Below are positions 9,113 through 19,368 of a DNA stretch of 64,000 nucleotides, one piece after another; position 1 is the stretch's first letter; every line of letters begins with the position of its first letter. A model generated the notes under the pieces. That model searched no databases, was not told the DNA's origin, and saw nothing but the letters and a program-made list of their open reading frames with translations. The stretch is from Planctobacterium marinum. Its GTDB lineage: Bacteria; Pseudomonadota; Gammaproteobacteria; Enterobacterales; Alteromonadaceae. The stretch covers positions 310,001-374,000 of the forward strand of contig NZ_JAJEWQ010000004.1 in the NCBI RefSeq assembly GCF_020687805.1, read 5' to 3'. The position numbers and the translations under genes were made by a program.

Positions 9113-12100
9113 TTAGTCACAGGAAACTGCGTCACCTGCAACTACTTCAGAGAAGACCGAGGTTTCGATATTGGTGAATTCAACATTATCGATTACCCAG
9201 CCAAACTCATTGGCCGTAAAGTCAGAAGAAATTCTGAAGCGGAACTGTACTGTTTGTCCGTTCAGAGCATCGCCGAAGCTGATAGATTCCATGTTACCGT
9301 TGAAGGTCGCCAGGTCGCCATTGATGCCGGTGAATACCGGACGTCCTTGCAGAGCTTGCGAGGAGTTTTCGATCAGTTCGTCGTAGTTGTAACCTACTGC
9401 GAAGGTACCGCCAGCTTCCAGAACATCCATCCAGGCGCCGCCGTTGATGCTGATCTCAACAACACCACCATCCCATGCTTCTTCTAACCAGTAGAAGTGC
9501 CAGAAGTTGATGGAGAAGTCCTGACCATAGGCAACTTCAACCATGTCGGTTTCTACGGCAACGTCAGACTGGAAGGCGTTGTTATTCAGGTACATGGCTT
9601 GCGTACCTAAATCTACGTCAGGGTTAAACGCCTGGAAGAAACCGATGTTTACGGTGTCAAAGCCTTGCGTACCAATGGCAGCGTCACCACCATACATGAC
9701 GTTTTCTTTGAAGTTATCCAGCGTCGCCAGGGTTTCCATATTGTCGACGGCTGAGCTTCCATCAAGCGCTAACTTGACGAAGTCATAGTTGACGGTTACA
9801 GAAGCGGATAAGTCCGCAGGTTCTACAATTTCATCACCTTCAACCAATTCAGGGAAGGTTACACCGAATTCAATAGTGTCACCTGTGCCGGCAGAATTAA
9901 GCGTAAAGGCGATATCACCGCTGCTAACTTCTTCAAATAAACCGACTTCACCAAATGTCACCATACCATCATTAGCGAGGGTAACATCATGGTCACTAAG
10001 AACCTGAACTTGTGCAGTGATGCCGCTCAGTACTTCACTACCATTATTCATGATAGAGAAAGATACATTGGCAGTTTCACCCGCATCCAGAACGTCATCG
10101 GCTGTACAAACAGCCAGTCCGTCCTGAGACAGGGCCAGGTCACTGGCGCTATATGAAGCAATTTGAGTTGCATAAGATTCAGTGACACCTGAGTTATCAT
10201 CGCTGAAACGCTCCGGAGATACTGCGCCAAAGCCCATGCCACGGCGTGCAAATGCTGTCACTGCTGCGTTGAAATCATCGGCACTATTAGCCAGCATAAC
10301 CGATAAGATTGCATCACGTGCTTCTGTATAGGTAGGTGCAATCGGCGTGGCTTTATAGCCGGCTACCAGGTAATCAGCCATGCGCGATTGTGCTTCATCA
10401 AACTCATACATGTTCAGTAAGCTTGCGTATACGTCCCATAATACAGCGGCCCACATTTCACCGGCACCGTGCGGTGAATCGCCATTAGTTGGCGACAATC
10501 CGGGCACTTCTGCACCTGCAGTAATGTGCTCAAAGGTCAGTGGGTTGATGTCCATATTCGTTGAATATGGTGCACGGCGGATACCCGTGTAGAAATCTTC
10601 TACATAAGTACCGGTAGCAAATGGCAGTTGCCATTCTTCGTTGCCTTCGATATTGCCATCTTCAGCTTTAACAATCAGCATCAGGCTGTGGAAATCACCC
10701 CAACCTTCACCCATTGAGCGGCCCTGGAAGTTAATTAAACCACTGGCGTTACCCACCAAACGATTTGAAATATAATGACCCCATTCGTGAGCAATAATAC
10801 CGTTGTCAAAGGAAGAATCTTTCAACGGGAATTTGCTGAAGATTTCAGCGGTTACCTGCTGGCCTGCTGCCATACGGGCGTACAGGGCCTGACCTTCTTC
10901 ATAATTCAAACCTAAATTAGGAATGGTAACTGATGTATCAGTACCACCCATTGGCGCTGGCGTACCATCGTCAACGTTGTTTACAACGATTGCGCCAATG
11001 GCACCTGCCGCCTGAGCGTTGAGCACTTTCTGGGTAAATGCACAACTACCACGGTCAATAATGGCGATGCGGCCTTCCAGCGCATAACCATTGACCGCTG
11101 CTTCACAGCCATCAAATTCTGAACCGCTGTCTACTGCGTTGTCATCGTGCAAACGTCTCAGGTTAGCACTAACGCCGGTGTATTGTTGCGGACCAAAAGA
11201 AGATAATTGCGTTGATTGCATCACACCTAGAGAGCCTGGGTGAGAAACGATATTAATGCCCTGATCAACACCATTTACTGCATCTTTCGAGGTATACAGA
11301 TATTGCTGCATGCGCGGGCTGCCACCGTCGGCTGGTGTAGACATGTTAGCATTATTCAGGCCAGAATAATCCTGTGCCTGCACTTCCAGTGGGTCACCTT
11401 CAACACCACCGCGACCGTAGTTGTCTAACTGAGCGTTACCTGCAGCTTCATCGAAGCCATGGTCGTACCACCAGTCATGCATGAAGTTGTTCACTACGAA
11501 CATGTTAACAACCGCAGACTGACGATTAACAAAGCTGTTAGCACGCTGTGTTTCATCAAATGGGTAGTCAAAAGTCATATCCGAAGTGGTTGACACTATG
11601 ATATCACCTGCGTTGTAACCTTGTGGTGCCACTACGTCAGCGTAAGCCAGCACGTTGTTACCATAGGTATACATATCATCGGCAGTCAACCAGGGATCGT
11701 CAGTACTGATTTTGCTGTAGTTACCCACTGTCACCAGCGGCTGCTCTGCATATTCAGTGGTATCGTTACCCTGCACTAACGCTGGAATAACATCGCCATG
11801 TGGGCCTTCATAAGGGAAGCCATCAGCTTCTGCCCAGACGCGATAAGTGAATTCCGCGTTATTGCTTTCACTGGCGTGAGAAATCAGGTTGTTGCGGAAC
11901 AGAACTTTGCCGGTATTACCAACAACAAAGCCATAATCAACACTGTCCAGTGGGTTTTCGATATGGGCTAATTTCACTTCGACGTAGTGAGCTGCCACCA
12001 GTTCACCGTTGATATCATAAAACACCTGCTTGGCACGCGGTTGACCTACCACCTGCTGGCCTGCGGTCGTTGTAGCGTCAAACAGGATATAGTCGCCTTT

Positions 12101-12754
12101 TTTCTCAGCGATGTTTAAGGTCGCCTGAGTTTTACCGCCACTCAGATCCGCGATCGCTTTCAGAACCGCTGCTTCAGGGGTGCTGAAACTACCGAAAAGT
12201 TGCAGTGCCTGGGCCGCTGTTACTTTATTGCCCAGGTAGCCAGAACCGGCAACCAGGTTGTGTTCACGGTCCATAACGATGTTGTATTCTTTATTGAAAA
12301 CCGCAACGCCATTTAGTTGCTGACGATATTTCGCAACTAACGGACCCTTGTTAGTATCGTGAATGTAAGCAAGCTGTGCGCGGTTTACGGCATTTTCTTC
12401 AGAGCTAAACCCTGTTAGGGAGTTCAGGTAATAGGAGGCCGCATAGGCATTTTTATGCTCTGGCGCAATCATGCTTAAGTTGGGTTTGCTTTGGCCTTTT
12501 GGTGCCCAAAGGAAAGTGGCTTTACCCATTTTGGCATCAAAGTGACTTTTTAATCCGGTAGTGGTGGCACGCTCGGCCAATGCCTGTTCACGTGCTGCTA
12601 CTGATAAACTGTTCGCCTTGAATTGGCTTGCCGCAGCGTGGTCAAAATTAGAAAGCGTATGAGAATGAGCGTGGTTTAAACTGGCACTTGCCGCAGTCGA
12701 AGAGAGTGCTGCGGATACCAGCAACGCCACAGTTGAGGGACGAAGCTTGTTCAT
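9113..12754 (-). CDS. Secreted M36-family (fungalysin-type) metalloprotease with PA domain
   Basis: This 1213-residue secreted zinc protease starts at ATG 12754, which follows GAAGGAAT and opens a clear signal peptide (MNKLRPSTVALLVSAAL...). In-frame codons extend 48 residues upstream but look non-coding. An N-terminal propeptide is followed by the catalytic domain with HEWGH at about 656 (zinc ligands and catalytic Glu) and GEGWGDF downstream. A PA (protease-associated) insert with DRGSCAF and GAIGAIVVNN lies just before HEWGH, at about 550-640. The C-terminal 250 residues contain Ig-like sheets and a jelly-roll ending in GWVIDNVEF. It ends in SCD and shows no GlyGly-CTERM tail, unlike many related proteins. 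It probably digests extracellular protein after export by Sec and type II secretion. Confidence 0.93.
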   Translation of the reverse strand: MNKLRPSTVALLVSAALSSTAASASLNHAHSHTLSNFDHAAASQFKANSLSVAAREQALAERATTTGLKSHFDAKMGKATFLWAPKGQSKPNLSMIAPEHKNAYAASYYLNSLTGFSSEENAVNRAQLAYIHDTNKGPLVAKYRQQLNGVAVFNKEYNIVMDREHNLVAGSGYLGNKVTAAQALQLFGSFSTPEAAVLKAIADLSGGKTQATLNIAEKKGDYILFDATTTAGQQVVGQPRAKQVFYDINGELVAAHYVEVKLAHIENPLDSVDYGFVVGNTGKVLFRNNLISHASESNNAEFTYRVWAEADGFPYEGPHGDVIPALVQGNDTTEYAEQPLVTVGNYSKISTDDPWLTADDMYTYGNNVLAYADVVAPQGYNAGDIIVSTTSDMTFDYPFDETQRANSFVNRQSAVVNMFVVNNFMHDWWYDHGFDEAAGNAQLDNYGRGGVEGDPLEVQAQDYSGLNNANMSTPADGGSPRMQQYLYTSKDAVNGVDQGINIVSHPGSLGVMQSTQLSSFGPQQYTGVSANLRRLHDDNAVDSGSEFDGCEAAVNGYALEGRIAIIDRGSCAFTQKVLNAQAAGAIGAIVVNNVDDGTPAPMGGTDTSVTIPNLGLNYEEGQALYARMAAGQQVTAEIFSKFPLKDSSFDNGIIAHEWGHYISNRLVGNASGLINFQGRSMGEGWGDFHSLMLIVKAEDGNIEGNEEWQLPFATGTYVEDFYTGIRRAPYSTNMDINPLTFEHITAGAEVPGLSPTNGDSPHGAGEMWAAVLWDVYASLLNMYEFDEAQSRMADYLVAGYKATPIAPTYTEARDAILSVMLANSADDFNAAVTAFARRGMGFGAVSPERFSDDNSGVTESYATQIASYSASDLALSQDGLAVCTADDVLDAGETANVSFSIMNNGSEVLSGITAQVQVLSDHDVTLANDGMVTFGEVGLFEEVSSGDIAFTLNSAGTGDTIEFGVTFPELVEGDEIVEPADLSASVTVNYDFVKLALDGSSAVDNMETLATLDNFKENVMYGGDAAIGTQGFDTVNIGFFQAFNPDVDLGTQAMYLNNNAFQSDVAVETDMVEVAYGQDFSINFWHFYWLEEAWDGGVVEISINGGAWMDVLEAGGTFAVGYNYDELIENSSQALQGRPVFTGINGDLATFNGNMESISFGDALNGQTVQFRFRISSDFTANEFGWVIDNVEFTNIETSVFSEVVAGDAVSCD

Positions 12755-12992
12755 TGTTATTCCTTCATGTTTGGATATGTTTTTGGATTTGCTCCCGATT
12801 AATAACGTCCACTCTCCAAAGGCTTTTTCCGCCAATTTTGTTCTGTCGCAAGAGTGAAAATCTCGATGAGCGGTTAGCACTTTACCCCGCAGTTGCACAA
12901 AAATGCAATACTGATTTACGCAATTAGTTCACGCTTGTTCACAATAATTTACAAATTGATTCAGTTTCATTAACTGAACCCAGGTTGTCAGC

Positions 12993-13712
12993 TCAGACAG
13001 GTGGATTGGAGATCAGTAACGTTAGCCTGAAATCCCTGAAGTGTCGGTGTTTTATGCTGAAACTCGCGGGGTGCGGCACAAACTGCGCAATATCCGGGCG
13101 CAGCTCCAGGGTCAAAGTATCGTCAGTAAAGCCTGTTAATTTGCTGGTGCTGAAACCCAGATAACGTTTTACAAAGGGGTAGATAGCCTTGTACAGGGTT
13201 TCTTTGGCGGAAAATACCAGGGTAAAACCGGCTACAAAGTCTATGTCTGCAGCCTCTAAAACGGCCATTTCCTGTTGGTCGATAATTTTTGACTTGATGC
13301 GTGCTATTCGGGAAGCAGAAAGTTCGACTTCCAAATCAACCCCTACGAATTGCGCGTTATTACTGGCAACGGCCACAGCAAGGTGGTTTTTATGGGAAAT
13401 TGCGCCACGAACCCCCCCTGGCCAGATGGGAGAGCGGTCGGTATTGCTGCCCACAACATGATGCTCGATACCCTGCACGGCTAAAGCCGCAGCGCTGCAC
13501 AATCGGCCAGTGATAAATTCTGCCTGTCGGGAGGCGTTTGCCGAAACCAGGGGCGATGGTAACCAGGCTTTATACTGTTGTATATAATCAGTTCGGGTGT
13601 CCTCTGCGGAGGGAATTTCCGCAAAGAACAACGGCACCGGCTGCCCGGCTATTTGCCAGTCAAGGCGCGTAACAGGGGGCAACCCGGGTAAGTTGTTCGC
13701 GGTTATTGTCAT
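12993..13712 (-). CDS. 4'-phosphopantetheinyl transferase (EntD/Sfp type)
   Basis: This enzyme transfers phosphopantetheine from CoA to carrier-protein serines. Recognition rests on VGVDLEVE (Mg-binding Asp) and SAKETLYKAIYP, the WxxKE-like C-terminal motif, plus SHKNHLAVAVA upstream. The 239-residue length fits the EntD group. I place the start at ATG 13712, where it overlaps the modC stop as ATGA; a longer reading from 13745 would lie inside modC. It is thus the last gene of a modABC operon, an odd setting. No NRPS, PKS or siderophore gene is in the window, so its carrier-protein partner is unknown; it may act on polyunsaturated fatty acid or peptide synthetases elsewhere. Confidence 0.88.
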   Translation of the reverse strand: MTITANNLPGLPPVTRLDWQIAGQPVPLFFAEIPSAEDTRTDYIQQYKAWLPSPLVSANASRQAEFITGRLCSAAALAVQGIEHHVVGSNTDRSPIWPGGVRGAISHKNHLAVAVASNNAQFVGVDLEVELSASRIARIKSKIIDQQEMAVLEAADIDFVAGFTLVFSAKETLYKAIYPFVKRYLGFSTSKLTGFTDDTLTLELRPDIAQFVPHPASFSIKHRHFRDFRLTLLISNPPV

Positions 13713-14809
13713 TGCACAATCCCCACCGATTTTACCTGTGCCCATACTTTTTGACCTGTTGCCAGTCCCAGTGTATCCAGAGATTTTCGGGTGATTTTGG
13801 CAAACAATCTTTGCTCACCACAGGCCAGGGTAAGCAGGCAGGTTCCGGGTTCATCTCCCGTCTGAATCTGGCTAATCTCGGATGCTATTTTGTTTAATAT
13901 ACTGGATTGTGTTTCCTGAATCCGGCTGATGCTGACATCCCTGGCACACACACAAAGCCGCACTGTAGCACCGGGTGACAGGTTGTGACTGGCCACCCAG
14001 ATGTCGCTGGAATCCACTTTGACCTTCGCTAAGTGGTAGTCTTGCTCAACAGATTCCACCTGACCCTGCAGTAACGCAGTGCAATCACCGGACAAGTCAG
14101 ATAGCGGTTGCCTAAAGATTGTATTCACCGCGCCAACGGTTTTAACGTGTCCTTTATCCATAATGATCACCTGCTCAGCAAGGCGCGCCACTTCCAGTTC
14201 TGCGTGGCTGACATAGAGCATCGGGATGGCGAGAAACTGTTGTAAAGACTCGATATAACTAAGGATTTCCCGCTTTCTGTCTGTGTCCAGTGCGGATAAA
14301 GGCTCATCGAGCAACAATATGTCCGGATTACTTAGCACCGCACGGGCAATGGCGAAACGTTGCTTCTCTCCCCCTGACAGCTGATCAGGGCGATGGGATA
14401 GCAAGGGGCTGATGGCTAACACCTCCAGCAACTCCTGCAGCTGTTTCTCTGCCAGCGGTGTTCGGGTTCTGCGCTGCGCATATTGCAGGTTTTGCTCCGC
14501 CGACAAGTGAGGAAACAGGCTGGGTTCCTGAAACACGTAACCAATTTTGCGCTGATGGGCAGGTACAAAAATATGGCTGTCCTGATAGGTGTCTGCGGCG
14601 ATGCGAACTCTGCCCTGAGCCTGCGTCTCCAGCCCGGCTATACAACGCAATAGCGTGGTTTTCCCGGAACCGGATGCGCCATAAATGGCGGTAATGCCGG
14701 TGCCGGGAATGTGCAAATCCACATCGAGCTCAAAGTGTTGTGCTGCCCCTGAGTTGCGGGACAGTTTCAAACTGATTTCCATGTCTGTCTCGACCGGGTT
14801 AATTACCAT
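13709..14809 (-). CDS. modC: Molybdate ABC transporter ATP-binding protein
   Basis: This 366-residue ATPase energises molybdate import. It shows Walker [10 protein letters not shown] (44-52), the signature LSGGEKQRF, Walker [13 protein letters not shown], and a C-terminal TOBE (molybdate-binding) domain at about 295-362. Family proteins usually begin nearer the internal ATG at 14782 (MEISLKL), so that start is a plausible alternative to 14809. It overlaps modB upstream by 11 bases if 14809 is used, and its stop forms ATGA with the phosphopantetheinyl transferase start. Gene order modA-modB-modC supports molybdate over sulfate. Confidence 0.94.
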   Translation of the reverse strand: MVINPVETDMEISLKLSRNSGAAQHFELDVDLHIPGTGITAIYGASGSGKTTLLRCIAGLETQAQGRVRIAADTYQDSHIFVPAHQRKIGYVFQEPSLFPHLSAEQNLQYAQRRTRTPLAEKQLQELLEVLAISPLLSHRPDQLSGGEKQRFAIARAVLSNPDILLLDEPLSALDTDRKREILSYIESLQQFLAIPMLYVSHAELEVARLAEQVIIMDKGHVKTVGAVNTIFRQPLSDLSGDCTALLQGQVESVEQDYHLAKVKVDSSDIWVASHNLSPGATVRLCVCARDVSISRIQETQSSILNKIASEISQIQTGDEPGTCLLTLACGEQRLFAKITRKSLDTLGLATGQKVWAQVKSVGIVQ

Positions 14810-15491
14810 AATTCATGCCCGTCAGTCGCCATTTTTTCTGAAAGCTGTAGAGAAACAACAGCACCGTGAAGGAAAAAATTAACATTAACTGCGAAAGGTT
14901 GTGGGCACTGGCGTAATCCAGTGCTTCGACGTGATCGTATATTTGTACCGACACGACCTTGGTTTCGCCTGGAATATTGCCACCAATCATTAAAATAACG
15001 CCAAATTCACCGACGGTATGGGCAAAACCCAGAATCGCAGCACTGATAAATCCCGGCCGCGCCATCGGCAGGGCAATACTCAAAAACCGATCAACGGGTG
15101 TTGCTCCCAGGGTCGCTGCCACTTCGAAGTGACGTTCGTCTATGGCAGCAAACGCATTTTGAATCGGCTGAACCACAAAGGGCAGTGAATAAAACAATGA
15201 GGCCACCACCAACCCCCAAAAAGTAAAGGGTAACGTCCCCAGCCCCAGGGCTGTGGTAAATTGTCCAAATGCGCCGTTAGGGCCCATAAATAATAACAGG
15301 TAAAAGCCCAGCACCGTGGGCGGTAAGATCAGGGGCAGTGCCACAATCGCCCCAATGATGCCTTTAGCAGGGGAGTGCGTCCGTGCCAGCCACCAGGCAA
15401 CGGGCGTACCTATGAGCAACAACAGCACAGTAACGACACTGGCAAGTTTTAAGGTGAGCCATAGGGTGGTGATATCTGCTTCAGAGAGCAA
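14799..15491 (-). CDS. modB: Molybdate ABC transporter permease
   Basis: This 230-residue inner-membrane permease has about five to six hydrophobic helices and the EAA-type loop ([26 protein letters not shown]) that contacts Mod[17 protein letters not shown] is typical of ModB. The start codon is TTG at 15491: no ATG exists near the N-terminus, and an SD-like AGGGGAA lies just upstream, across the modA stop. Only two bases separate it from modA. With modA also lacking an ATG, the operon seems tuned for weak initiation. Confidence 0.94.
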   Translation of the reverse strand: MLSEADITTLWLTLKLASVVTVLLLLIGTPVAWWLARTHSPAKGIIGAIVALPLILPPTVLGFYLLLFMGPNGAFGQFTTALGLGTLPFTFWGLVVASLFYSLPFVVQPIQNAFAAIDERHFEVAATLGATPVDRFLSIALPMARPGFISAAILGFAHTVGEFGVILMIGGNIPGETKVVSVQIYDHVEALDYASAHNLSQLMLIFSFTVLLFLYSFQKKWRLTGMNYGN

Positions 15492-15493
15492 CG

Positions 15494-16255
15494 TTAATTC
15501 CCCTCAGGTGTATCGTAGCCGAATGCCCGGATCATGGCGGCCACTTCGGCAGATTGCAAGTACTGGTAAAACTGCAGCGCCGCAGCATTGTGCTGCGCCT
15601 CTGTTAACAACACCGCATCTTGCAGAATAGGGGCGTAATAGGTTTCGGGAATAATCCACCAGGAGCCTTTGTTTTGTTCCGCCAGAGTTAAAACTTGCGA
15701 CAGGGCAACAAAACCCAGTTGCGCATTTCCGGAACGCACGTAAGCAAAGGCCTGTGCAATGTTTTCGCCAGTCACCCGTTGCCTGGAGGTCAGTATTTCC
15801 GGGTATTGCTGTTGTAAATAGTGCTGAGCCGCCAGTCCGTATGGTGCGGTTCTGGGATTGGCAATCGCAATCTTATCAAATTGCAGCTGTTGCCAGTCGG
15901 GAGGCGTTGTTTGCAATAACCGCGGATTGCCAGACCAGAGTACCAGTTTTCCGATCCCGTAGGTAAAGCGGCTGGATTCTATTGCAAACCCTTCAGCGAC
16001 CAGCTTTTCGGGTTTATCTGTGTCTGCCGACAGGAAAATATCAAAAGGAGCGCCTTGCCTGATTTGTGCATAGAATTTGCCGGAAGACCCCAGCGACACC
16101 CTTATGTTGTCAGTGGTGTGCGGATAACTGGCAACAATCGCTTTTACCGGCGCGGCAAAGTTCGATGCGACAGCCAGCTTTATAGTTGTTTCTGCCACAC
16201 TTGCGGATGCGGGCAACAGCAGCAATAGGCAACATAATAAACGTACAATAAGCAG
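15494..16255 (-). CDS. modA: Molybdate-binding periplasmic protein, probable CTG start
   Basis: This protein captures molybdate in the periplasm for ModBC. It carries the family landmarks [23 protein letters not shown] and [11 protein letters not shown]. The N-terminus is unusual: an in-frame TGA at 16265-16267 closes the frame upstream and no ATG or GTG follows before the mature protein. Starting from CTG at 16255 gives a good signal peptide (basic R, then [16 protein letters not shown]) and lies six bases after AGGA. TTG at 16225 would leave only about eleven residues of leader without a positive charge; ATT at 16249 is another option. It heads the modABC-phosphopantetheinyl transferase operon. 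Confidence 0.9.
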   Translation of the reverse strand: MLIVRLLCCLLLLLPASASVAETTIKLAVASNFAAPVKAIVASYPHTTDNIRVSLGSSGKFYAQIRQGAPFDIFLSADTDKPEKLVAEGFAIESSRFTYGIGKLVLWSGNPRLLQTTPPDWQQLQFDKIAIANPRTAPYGLAAQHYLQQQYPEILTSRQRVTGENIAQAFAYVRSGNAQLGFVALSQVLTLAEQNKGSWWIIPETYYAPILQDAVLLTEAQHNAAALQFYQYLQSAEVAAMIRAFGYDTPEGN

Positions 16256-16385
16256 AGTGATTCCTCAGGATTAAAAACGGCATATTTTAGGTTATTTTGG
16301 TGCAGCAAAATAGCCCTGACAAGTATTGCGATAACGGCGTTAACTTTTGTATGCTGTGCTACTTTTCGCATATATGGGGATAAGG

Positions 16386-17273
16386 ATGGCGAACATCAAT
16401 AAAGTGGCGATTGTTGGCGGTACTCACGGCAATGAATACTCCGGTATTTATTTATTACGGCAATGGCAAAAGCACGCTGAATCGGTAAACAGGCCGAGCT
16501 TTGATACAACCTTGTTGATGGCAAACCCTCATGCCTATGAGAACAACACCCGTTATGTCGATAGTGATTTGAACAGACAGTTTTTATTACATTTGTTGCA
16601 GGATGAAGGGCTTAACAACACTGAGCAGCGCCTGGCGAAGCAGATCAATCAACAACTGGGGCCACGAGGACAGGCCAGCACCGATCTGATAATTGATTTA
16701 CACAATACCACCTCCAACATGGGGCCTTCATTGATCCTGTTGCAATCAGACGAGTTTAATTTACGGATGGCCGGCTATCTGAAGATGCAGATGCCTGAAG
16801 CCGTGATTGTGATGGAGGTTGATGTACCGCTGGAGAAACAACCCTATTTGTGTGCCATCGCGCAGCAGGGAGTTATTGTCGAGATTGGACCTCAACCACA
16901 ATCGGTGTTGCGCCATGATGTACTGGACTGGATGCAGACCATGACGATGCACCTGCTGGACTATGTAGAGCTTTATAACACCCACTCGCTGCCTGACCTG
17001 CCCGATGTTATTGAAGCCTTTACCTATACTGAAACCCTGAAGTTACCAGAAGATGAGCATGGTGAACGGTTAGGTATGGTACATCGGAATGTCCAGGACC
17101 GGGACTTTCAACCGGTGCAACCCGGAGAGCCCATAATTGCTCTGTTTGATGGTGGCGAAATTTGCTGGCATGGGGATTATGAGGCCTACCCACACTTTAT
17201 CAATGAAGCCGCCTATTACGACAATAATTTAGCCATGTCGATGGCTAAAAAGATTAGCTTACCCATTCCCTGA
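16386..17273 (+). CDS. Aspartoacylase / succinylglutamate desuccinylase family
   Basis: This 295-residue zinc enzyme belongs to the AspA (aspartoacylase) branch of M14-like amidohydrolases, which split N-acetyl-aspartate or similar N-acyl amino acids. Motifs are GGTHGNEYSG (zinc His and Glu), SDLNRQF, DLHNTTSNMG (third zinc ligand) and VIVEIGPQ (catalytic Glu). I choose ATG 16386 (MANINKVAIVGG), preceded by GGGGATAAGG; upstream in-frame ATG at 16374 and a further start at 16347 give non-family extensions. It is transcribed divergently from modA and converges on a cyanophycinase gene. Substrate is inferred from family only. Confidence 0.9.
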   Translation: MANINKVAIVGGTHGNEYSGIYLLRQWQKHAESVNRPSFDTTLLMANPHAYENNTRYVDSDLNRQFLLHLLQDEGLNNTEQRLAKQINQQLGPRGQASTDLIIDLHNTTSNMGPSLILLQSDEFNLRMAGYLKMQMPEAVIVMEVDVPLEKQPYLCAIAQQGVIVEIGPQPQSVLRHDVLDWMQTMTMHLLDYVELYNTHSLPDLPDVIEAFTYTETLKLPEDEHGERLGMVHRNVQDRDFQPVQPGEPIIALFDGGEICWHGDYEAYPHFINEAAYYDNNLAMSMAKKISLPIP

Positions 17274-17284
17274 GGTGCATCTCT

Positions 17285-17304
17285 GAGTCCGGTTTCCCGG
17301 ACTC
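17285..17304. terminator. Bidirectional hairpin between aspartoacylase and cyanophycinase
   Basis: An eight-base stem (GAGTCCGG / CCGGACTC) with loop TTTC lies in the 37-base gap between the two convergent stops. Flanking T-runs are weak, so it may serve both directions at moderate strength. Confidence 0.6.
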
Positions 17305-17310
17305 CATCCG

Positions 17311-19044
17311 TTATTCTTTAGCCTGGCTGACCCTGGCTTCTACGTGTGCGTTGATGTAGCCACTGATATTATCCATAGAGAGTGAGGTTGCGATAGCGGA
17401 TTGTTCTGTGAAAGACAAGGCAATGGCAAACTGACGCTGATTATTGCTGAAAACCGACAGGCTGCGCTGAGCTGCCACTGCAATTTGCGCCTCCACTAAA
17501 TCACGGTATTCGGTTTTTTGAGTGAGATCGCTGTCGCTGACAATTTCATCCAGTTCCGGTTTAAATGGCTGAAAGGCGCCCTGAGGAAATTGCAGTTTGC
17601 CCTGTTTTAACTCAAACTTTTGACCCGACACCAGGTAATGGCTGGTGTAACTGATTTTATCTGCACTATTTTCACTTTGCGCAGTTTGCTCAACAATATA
17701 AACCCCATTTTGACCCACCACTTCAAACAGCGCATTGTTATCATCAATGGGGGTTGCTACCAGTGCGGTGGTTTCATCTACGCCAAAACCAAACCTGGCA
17801 TCCGACGCTAATACCAGTTTTGCCAGGCGTAGTTGACGCCCACGCTCCGAAAAATGTGTGTCTAACACGCCATAAGGAAAGAACTTTAAGCCACCTTTAC
17901 TGTGGTAGCTAACGGGCCGCACAGTGGCATGAGGATCAACCCGTTCAATCCAGGGCGCTTTTTCTTCTGTACCAGCCAGCAACGCACCGTCACTGGTACC
18001 GCCGGTGATCATGCCTGCCTCGCCCGTGCCGGGTTTACCACTTTGCACTGCCGTGCCTGCTGAAGTGCCGGAGATCACCAGTTGTCCGGCGTTAAATTTG
18101 TCGCGCAATGCTGCCAACCATGGGCGGTCTTTGTCTTGCGCCGTTACAAAGGACTGCCAGGTCAGGCTTTGATCGCCACCATTAAAGAACACCCCGTTTG
18201 CCTGTTGTGCCAAACTCACCAGCTGCTCCGGAGCATCACAAAACTGTTGCTGATATTCTGCCAGATAGGGATACACAGCTTGCCGGTTATAGACGCCCAC
18301 ATAATCCGCCCTGGCCTGTGCTAAATCCGCACATTTTCCCTCATCCAGCAATTTTGCCAGGGTGGCCTCAACGGGTAACCAGATGGCTTTCGCTCCCAAT
18401 TGCGTGAAGATATTAAGATAATAATCCGTGGCCGCAAAGACGTCATATCCGGATGCAGTTGATATCAGAACAACCGGCTGTTGTCCTTCTGGTGTTACTT
18501 TTTTCAGTGCTGCCATAAAACCCGCGTAAATTAACTTACTGCTTTCATGGCGGGTATGCTCTATGGATGCCTGTTCACGGATAAAGTTGCCGCTGGCATC
18601 AACAGACGGCGCCTCTAACAGATCATTGATGGGGTAATACAGGTGATCTGGCAAGGTTTTCAGTAACTTACTGGCGTTAGTGGACTGATCTCCGACATTG
18701 ATTGCAAAGCCTTTTAACTTGTCGTGAAATTGCTCTTTCGCAAATATTTGATTGGGATAATGTTTGGCAAAGTTTTGTAAGACGTTCAGCAGTGCGGCTT
18801 TGAGCACAGTATCACTGTCTTTCCACAAGCTCAGAGACTGTAATTGTTGCAGCGCTGCAGCCGACACCCGGTAGCTATTTTGTTGCTTGGCGCTGTCTGG
18901 CCAGTTGGTTTCGTCTGTACAGGCACTGGTGCCGTAGGAACCACAGGTTTTCCAGCTTCCGCCCACTAAAAATAGCTGACTTTGGGCCCACGTCGCACTG
19001 GAAAACAATAAAAACAGAAGTGCTGTACCGGTTTTGACAAACAT
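17311..19044 (-). CDS. Extracellular cyanophycinase (S51 peptidase family)
   Basis: This 577-residue exported protein has a signal peptide (FLLFSSATWAQS) and the S51 serine-peptidase core. The motif GTSAGTAVQSG near 325-335 contains the nucleophile Ser, with a preceding FFNGGDQSLTW segment. Family members hydrolyse cyanophycin (multi-L-arginyl-poly-aspartate) to beta-Asp-Arg dipeptides. It is roughly twice the length of intracellular cyanobacterial enzymes, as expected for secreted scavenging forms with an N-terminal addition. The neighbouring convergent aspartoacylase also acts on an aspartyl amide, but the two are not co-transcribed. Four cysteines in the mature N-terminal half suggest disulfides. 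Confidence 0.88.
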   Translation of the reverse strand: MFVKTGTALLFLLFSSATWAQSQLFLVGGSWKTCGSYGTSACTDETNWPDSAKQQNSYRVSAAALQQLQSLSLWKDSDTVLKAALLNVLQNFAKHYPNQIFAKEQFHDKLKGFAINVGDQSTNASKLLKTLPDHLYYPINDLLEAPSVDASGNFIREQASIEHTRHESSKLIYAGFMAALKKVTPEGQQPVVLISTASGYDVFAATDYYLNIFTQLGAKAIWLPVEATLAKLLDEGKCADLAQARADYVGVYNRQAVYPYLAEYQQQFCDAPEQLVSLAQQANGVFFNGGDQSLTWQSFVTAQDKDRPWLAALRDKFNAGQLVISGTSAGTAVQSGKPGTGEAGMITGGTSDGALLAGTEEKAPWIERVDPHATVRPVSYHSKGGLKFFPYGVLDTHFSERGRQLRLAKLVLASDARFGFGVDETTALVATPIDDNNALFEVVGQNGVYIVEQTAQSENSADKISYTSHYLVSGQKFELKQGKLQFPQGAFQPFKPELDEIVSDSDLTQKTEYRDLVEAQIAVAAQRSLSVFSNNQRQFAIALSFTEQSAIATSLSMDNISGYINAHVEARVSQAKE

Positions 19045-19368
19045 TCTTACAAACCTTTGATATTGAGGAACAGGCTAAGAATAGCCACTTAACCGCCAGG
19101 CGTCTAATGGAATTTAGTTGTGATTAAAACCATTAATATCAAGTAATTCAATAACTTGAATAAATATTTAAGAAATAAGAATAGACTTCTGAGTTTATCC
19201 GGATTGGGTGCAATGCTATGCAGGAGCATCGCGTCGTGTTTTTTTGTTCAGGGTGTCTTCATTTTGCGTAGAAAAATGTCGCGGCTCGTGATTGAATAGT
19301 GCAGTGATATGAAAGGCATATCATCCTCATACCCTAAAAAATAATCATAAACAAACAAGGATATGAAT
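19045..19368. other. Divergent intergenic region, cyanophycinase / M3 peptidase
   Basis: These 324 bases separate divergent genes and should carry both promoters. The left half is AT-rich. I see no gene, no strong hairpin and no recognisable operator. An AAGG at 19357-19360 is the ribosome-binding site for the M3 peptidase. Confidence 0.45.
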
